Shown here one piece after another: positions 59,501 through 64,000 of a DNA stretch of 64,000 nucleotides. This stretch comes from Zygnema cylindricum. Its lineage: Eukaryota > Streptophyta > Zygnematophyceae > Zygnematales > Zygnemataceae. The notes under the pieces were generated by a model that worked only from the letters and a program-made list of their open reading frames with translations, was not told where the DNA came from and made no database searches. Location: positions 62,001-126,000 of the forward strand of contig JBBHKE010000669.1 in assembly GCA_037447655.1 (NCBI GenBank). The letters run 5' to 3'. A program made the translations under genes and the position numbers. Each line of letters begins with the position of its first letter. Positions within the stretch are counted from its first letter, which is position 1.

Positions 59501-60580
59501 GAGAGTGAGGACGCCCAGCATGGAGGGGGAGGCGGAGAGAGAGGCGCCCACCTGGGGGTGAGACGTCCACCAGTTTTGGGGGAAGGAGGAAAGGGAGGGA
59601 GGGGAGAGGGTGTGAGGGGTGAGGAGCCTATTTCTATATATTTATAAGATACAGAAGTATCGTTATAGCAAATAAAGCGCCGAACAACAAAGCAGCATAA
59701 GTTAAAATCATCATAACTTACATGCATTGCAAACTAGTTAGATTGTAAATCAGGTACAAGAGAAATTGATTGTTTCATAAAAAAAAAAAAAAAAAATGGT
59801 TACAAATGCTTGCATTAACAAGGCAGTAGGAGCAATAATTGTGCCCAGCCATTCATTTTGAATTTCTTTTTCAAGCAAAAATGTCAAATTCCGAGTAAGC
59901 ATCACAAATGGCTCATATAGAGACAGAGGCAGAGGGAGGGGAAGAGAGGGGGAGGGAGGGGAAGGGAGGGGGAGGGAGGGGAAGAGAGGGGGAGGGAGGG
60001 GAAGAGAGGGGAAGGGAGGGGGAGAGAGGGGGAGGGAGGGAGAGAGGGAGGGAGGTTGGGACAACCATCTTTCAATTAGAAGTATTGCAAATAATCCATT
60101 TGCACACACAATACCTAATCTAGCTATAAATGACAACATAATTACATACATTTATAAATACATTTAAAAAATTCTTAGAACGGCTTCACTAAATAGTTTG
60201 AAAATTTCAAATTTTTATTTCAAAACTTGTTCCACAATTGAAGTTAATCGTTTTCACAACCTTACTAAAATGTATAGGTACTTAGTAGTACAGTTGGTTA
60301 TATAAAATTGAAATAGTAAAGTTAATGTGTCATTTTATAAAAAAAAAAAATCGTTTTATGCATAATTACAAAAATACATACATTTTATATTTGACTCATT
60401 TTCGTACAAAAATACAGACAGCAATATTACAGACTATGATATGTAACATTTTTCGCTAAAATACAGCTAAAATCCAAATGTATATTATTGACTGTAGCTA
60501 TAGATGACAAATTACACTCTTTCTAACTATCAAAAAAAAAAAAACAGAAAAATACTAATATATTTATGAAAAAATGTCTC

Positions 60581-60651
<71 letters not shown>

Positions 60652-60657
60652 TGTATG

Positions 60658-60709
<52 letters not shown>

Positions 60710-60998
60710 TGTATATATATGTATATATATATATATATATGTATATTCATAATGAGTTTATTCTTATTATGTGATAAAATTAATGTGGCGGAGTGTGCAG
60801 CCTCCTGTGTCTGTGAGAGGTGGCGAGGGAGTGAGAGGGAGAAGAGGGAGGGGATGTGGAAGGGGAGGAGGAGTGCGCCACCTGGAGGTAGACAGCTGGC
60901 AGGAGGGCCTCGTCGGCCTTTTCGACGATGGAGGCGACATTGAGGAGGACGAAGGTGAGGAAGGGCGCCTCCCTGTCGGCCGGAAGAGGGAGAGACAT
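54111..60998 (-). CDS. Major facilitator superfamily transporter (plant At4g36790/At2g18590-like group)
   Basis: Five minus-strand exons: 60882..60998, 59357..59551, 58098..58396, 55276..55755 and 54111..54675, giving 551 residues with all joins in frame. Exon 1 ends [15 protein letters not shown]. Exon 2 holds [18 protein letters not shown] and a TM pair. Exon 3 starts [20 protein letters not shown] and contains the cytoplasmic loop EKRGRAFGS, the MFS motif-A-like segment. A charged central loop [10 protein letters not shown] follows. Exon 4 carries [16 protein letters not shown], the second motif A, and exon 5 begins [19 protein letters not shown]. About 12 membrane segments are expected. 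The hydrophilic C-terminal tail (last about 80 residues) is Gly/Glu-rich. Substrate is unknown; this plant group is loosely related to bacterial sugar/drug and Spinster-type carriers. The start at 60998 is the only in-frame ATG close to the conserved region. Confidence 0.92.
56489..56622. repeat. TA and GT microsatellites in MFS intron 3
   Basis: A (TA)n run at about 56489-56518 is followed by TGTATATG-type words and a (GT)n run at about 56595-56620. Confidence 0.9.
57081..57219. mobile_element. Small hairpin MITE in MFS intron 3
   Basis: The left part GAAAACAATGGAAACGCTAT then ATGTTGTA is matched inverted by TACAACATATAGTATTCCC then TTTTTTGCACATTAAA. The centre is rich in GTATACCATACG-type palindromes. 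It is related to the PTB intron 9 element. Confidence 0.55.
58400..58990. repeat. GGGAGA-rich low-complexity tract in MFS intron 2
   Basis: Nearly 600 bases are built of GGGAGA, GGGAAAGG and GAGAGG words on the plus strand, which is CCCUCUCC-rich in the MFS transcript. It begins right at the intron 2 acceptor (exon 3 edge 58396). It creates long artificial ORFs of Ser/Pro/Phe/Leu on the minus strand and Gly/Arg/Glu/Lys on the plus strand. Similar tracts lie at 59160-59340 and 59925-60055. Confidence 0.95.
60583..60745. repeat. TA/TATG microsatellite in MFS intron 1
   Basis: About 160 bases of alternating TA with scattered ATGT/GTAT words. It is self-complementary and prone to cruciform formation or slippage. 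Confidence 0.97.
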
Positions 60999-61712
60999 GG
61001 GGAGGGGGGAAGGGATGGAGGGAGGCAGGGAGGGAGAGAGGCAGGGAGCGAGTGGAAGGACGGGAGAGAGAGCAAGCTCTTTTTAAGTACTGTAGTGTAG
61101 TGGCACGCGGAAGTACGAGAGGGAGGAGGTTTGGCCGAAGCAGAGGACACGGCGAAACTTCGAATTGTAGTATTATGGTTGCGTTAAGTTGAGGCCATTT
61201 CGTACGAAAAACGCACCTCGGCGGTACACCGCCAATCGCTATTAGAGTGAATAACGCTAATTCGGTGCCTTTTTTTCAAAAAAAAAAACTGAAATACGAT
61301 CCATAATTCTATTTTTTCCATTATTCTAATTAGGATTTTTTTTCAATTAGCGTAAAAAATGGAAGTACACTACGATGGAAATAGTGTGACGTACGGATAG
61401 GGAGTCTCCGTACGAAATGGTACTTTTTGAATTACAAAGGCATAAAACGACAGTTAACAATATTGCGCACACATGTGAATGTGCACTGGAAGTAAGAGAT
61501 GCAAACTCATCGACAAAAATCACGTTCTCAAATGTTCGTCCTTCGACAGTGTGAACAGCGCGACGGCGTACGAATTGTCAAATCTTGTACGAGTACACAT
61601 AATACTGTGGACATCGAAAGGGCGGGTATTTATTATTCAGGACAACCCGACTAATTAGTATATATGTTTTTTTTCAAAAAAAAAAAATTCCGATTAGTGT
61701 TAATAACCCTTA
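60999..61712. promoter_or_regulatory. Upstream region of the MFS gene
   Basis: The first 80 bases continue the GA-rich composition, giving a CU-rich leader. From 61200 on the DNA is AT-rich with the dispersed repeat words (AATCGCTATTAGAGTGAATA near 61227). No gene is seen. Confidence 0.4.
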
Positions 61713-62713
61713 GGGCACTTTCCCATGTGCTAAAGTTACAGTTATTTTCTGTCGTTTTCTTTTATAACTAAGAAAAAAAGGAAAAAATCTGCAGCCGTAC
61801 CCAAAAATTCAAATTATCGCCGTACAAGTTACGTTCCATTAAAACTTTAGTTGTAACGCAGTTTGTCATCTATCGCGATGCAGTTTATCGTTTAGCGAGT
61901 TTCGACCCACTTTCGCGTCCTTCCATATCATCTTCAAACTTTAATAAAATCACCTCGAGAGGTGATTTTAAATAAAGTTCCACGACGTGGGCGAATTTGC
62001 ATATGATTTCCCACGCGTAGGAGGCTTTTGACAAAATTTTCGTCAAAAAAAAATCCACTGCACGTTTACAGCCTGTACGTACTTTTTTCCGTGCACCTTT
62101 GTCCGTACAGAGGCAGTGGAGGGGTCTCGACCAAGGGACGCCATTTCGCAAAAGGGAAGTCCATGAAAGCGCCTCTCTCTCTCTCCCTCTCTCGCTAACG
62201 CGTATATCTCACAATTCATGCAATGAAAAAAGGCAAGAGAGGTATCAAATGAAAGATCTATGAAAACGATTTCTTTTGACTATCTTTGAGCGTATTTTGA
62301 TGGCAAGTAGAGTAGGAAAAGACAAAAAACAACAATCGGAAAATCATGGCGGAAAGTTTTAAAAATTGTGACGTGGGCGCTGTCATAGTTGAGCGTGACG
62401 CGCGTGACGTCACAATGTCACAAACCCTAAACATTTGCAATACCTCCACGTCGACAATGTGGCGTGCAGATAAAGCGAAGTGACAGAAACTGTTCAACGT
62501 GCGGGTGGACGTTTGAAATCGAAATTGAGTGGAAGTTTCGCAACATTTTGTGTACCGTTTATGTGTAACGTGTTTCGTACACGTCTACGCTTGTCACTTT
62601 TTGAAGTAACAAGTTATTTGCGATTACATCGGAATGCTCATAAATATGTACGGAGAATCTTCGCTAGCAACAAAGTTACAAGATTAAAGTTTCGGTTACA
62701 TGGGAAAGTGCCC
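61713..62713. mobile_element. Non-autonomous TIR element, family B, intact copy
   Basis: The 1001-bp element starts GGGCACTTTCCCATG and ends CATGGGAAAGTGCCC, perfect 15-bp TIRs. It is flanked by TTA on both sides (61710-61712 and 62714-62716). The centre has an inverted repeat at 61945-61970 (TAAAATCACCTC / GAGGTGATTTTA). It shares TCTGTCGTTTTC and CGACCCACTTT with the element at 14271. There is no transposase. TIR start and TSD fit PIF/Harbinger (Tourist-like). Confidence 0.85.
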
Positions 62714-62716
62714 TTA

Positions 62717-63448
62717 GGGTGAAGTTCCATTATACGAAAAGTGACCTTGTTTACAGAAATTCAGATCTTTCCGAACTAAGCCGTACGTCTTATTTTGTTT
62801 TTATGCAGAAAACAACATTACAGAGAATCTTGCAAATATTCTCCATAAGTCTGGGAGTTAACAGTGACCGTTGGATATTTTTTCACGAAGCATTCGCTTC
62901 GAAAGTTTCTGTAATTGGTGATGTACCTCGCGAGGTAACGCGAGGTACATCACCAATTACAGAAAAAATTGAGCCCACGACACGTTTGATAATGAGCATA
63001 CGTGTCAAGATAGCAACCAACGGAAATCAAAAAAATTCGCACACGATATACGCGTTCAAAAATCCAGCAGAAAATACAAACGAAATCTCGTAACGCACTT
63101 TTGTAACGTTATTTTTGTTGTAGCTCATTCGTCACACTATTTCTGACAGCGCTCATTCGTCACGCGTAAAAACAGGAACCCTAAAGAAATGCGGCGGTAT
63201 CTCACAAGGCGTTTGCGAAAAGTACAAAACCTTTGTTGAACGATGACATGGTACGCACGTACATGGTACGCAAATGAATATTTTTGGTAGGTGTGAAAAT
63301 CATTACTAATATCAAATCTATAGCTACGTGGCATCACTATTTTGCTACCACGTGGATTATAGACTGTCCGCAATGGAATTTCGTTCAAATTGTAGCATTC
63401 TGTAATGTTGGCCGTACAATTACAGAATGTCCTAATGTAACTTCACCC
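62717..63448. mobile_element. Non-autonomous TIR element, family A-like, abutting the previous one
   Basis: The 732-bp element starts GGGTGAAGTTCCATTA and ends TAATGTAACTTCACCC. It follows the TTA shared with element 61713-62713 and is followed by TAA. The centre (62907-62964) is a perfect 26-bp-arm hairpin with a 6-base loop; arms begin TTCTGTAATTGGTGATG and include GTACCTCGCG. The 124-codon plus-strand ORF (62719-63093) crosses the hairpin and is not convincing as a gene. Confidence 0.8.
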
Positions 63449-64000
63449 TAATTTTGTTTTTACGCTATTTATTCCTTTACTCTAATAGCGATTGACAGTG
63501 TACTATACACCTTGAATCGTTATTAGAGCAGAAGTTTCTTTAGTGTATAATAATAATTACTGTTATTAACGCTAATTGGGAATTTGGAAATTTTCGAAGA
63601 AATTGTCTACTCTAATTAGGAATTAAGGTTTTCTTTAAATAGTATGGATAATTCTATTTGATAATTTGAAAAAAAAAGGTACCTTAAATAGCGTTCAATA
63701 CGCTAATAAGGATTTACGGAGTACATCGCGAATCGTAAGTAGAGTAAATAACGCTAATTCGGTCGCCCTAAATTTCGACTCTATCACCTTAAATATAGAA
63801 AATGATTCTAAATTTTTCATTATACTATTTTAGTATTAGCATAAAATAATCTAATATAGGTTATTTCTAAATAGTGTGGAGTACGAATGACGTCCGACAA
63901 TGCAAAGTTGTACTTTTATAATTAAAAAGGTACAAATAATGATTTAATAGAATCGTGCAATTCTGTGTCCTCCATTAGACTACAAAATTCAGAAGCCTCT
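63449..64000. repeat. Dispersed AT-rich repeat (CGCTAATAACGATT words)
   Basis: AT-rich DNA with repeated words such as CACCTTGAATCGTTATTAGA, GAATAACGCTAATTCGGT-like and TCTAATTAGGAATT. Related words are found near 22643, 36060-36150, 36313 and 61227, so this is a family spread through the window. No coding potential. Confidence 0.55.

Noticed and set aside
60523-60774. Tyr/Ile-repeat ORFs on both strands
   Set aside because: Translation of the TA microsatellite.
62719-63093. Plus-strand ORF of 124 codons inside the TIR element
   Set aside because: It crosses the perfect central hairpin and has no transposase motif.

Overview
This is nuclear DNA from a streptophyte (land plant or charophyte-grade alga). 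The genes are split by GT-AG introns of roughly 0.1 to 1.8 kb. The two tRNA-Lys genes are plant-type, and the protein families have plant-specific forms: a RIDA with an N-terminal targeting extension, an ASK20/21-type SKP1, a PTB1/2-type splicing regulator, the plant form of TOM5, and a mitochondrial bL28. Genes are fairly dense (seven recognised protein genes in 64 kb) and separated by repeat-rich DNA. I cannot name the species.

Left arm (1-12.9 kb): the 3' end of a mitochondrial bL28 gene (+), a two-exon TOM5 gene (-) too short for routine ORF calling, the six-exon R-SNARE YKT6 (+), and the six-exon RIDA (-). TOM5 and YKT6 are head-to-head; YKT6 and RIDA are tail-to-tail.

Central repeat block (about 13-38 kb): no convincing complete protein gene. 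It holds terminal-inverted-repeat (TIR) elements with TTA/TAA target duplications and long palindromes at their centres, one of them carrying a nested relative. It also holds a 62-bp tandem array, a likely Ty1/copia remnant, two identical tRNA-Lys(CTT) genes 14.5 kb apart, a 195-bp tandem array, a complete but dead 7.8-kb Ty3/Gypsy retrotransposon (LTRs, PBS, PPT and near-TSD visible; reverse-transcriptase core deleted), and a 2.9-kb minisatellite of about 95-100 copies of a 29-bp unit directly beside it.

Right arm (38-61 kb): a nine-exon SKP1-like gene of ASK20/21 type (-) with a roughly 490-residue C-terminal exon of low complexity, a divergent ten-exon PTB1/2 gene (+) with a 350-residue Gly/Pro collagen-like C-terminal exon, and a five-exon MFS transporter (-) whose introns are full of CU-rich and TA microsatellites. 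From 61.7 kb to the end there are two abutting TIR elements and AT-rich repeats.

The genes do not form a pathway. They are housekeeping functions: mitochondrial translation and import (bL28m, TOM5), vesicle fusion (YKT6), plastid metabolite repair (RIDA), ubiquitin ligation (SKP1-like), splicing control (PTB) and membrane transport (MFS). Exon coordinates were set by hand from splice signals and reading-frame continuity; every junction listed keeps the frame and restores recognisable family sequence.
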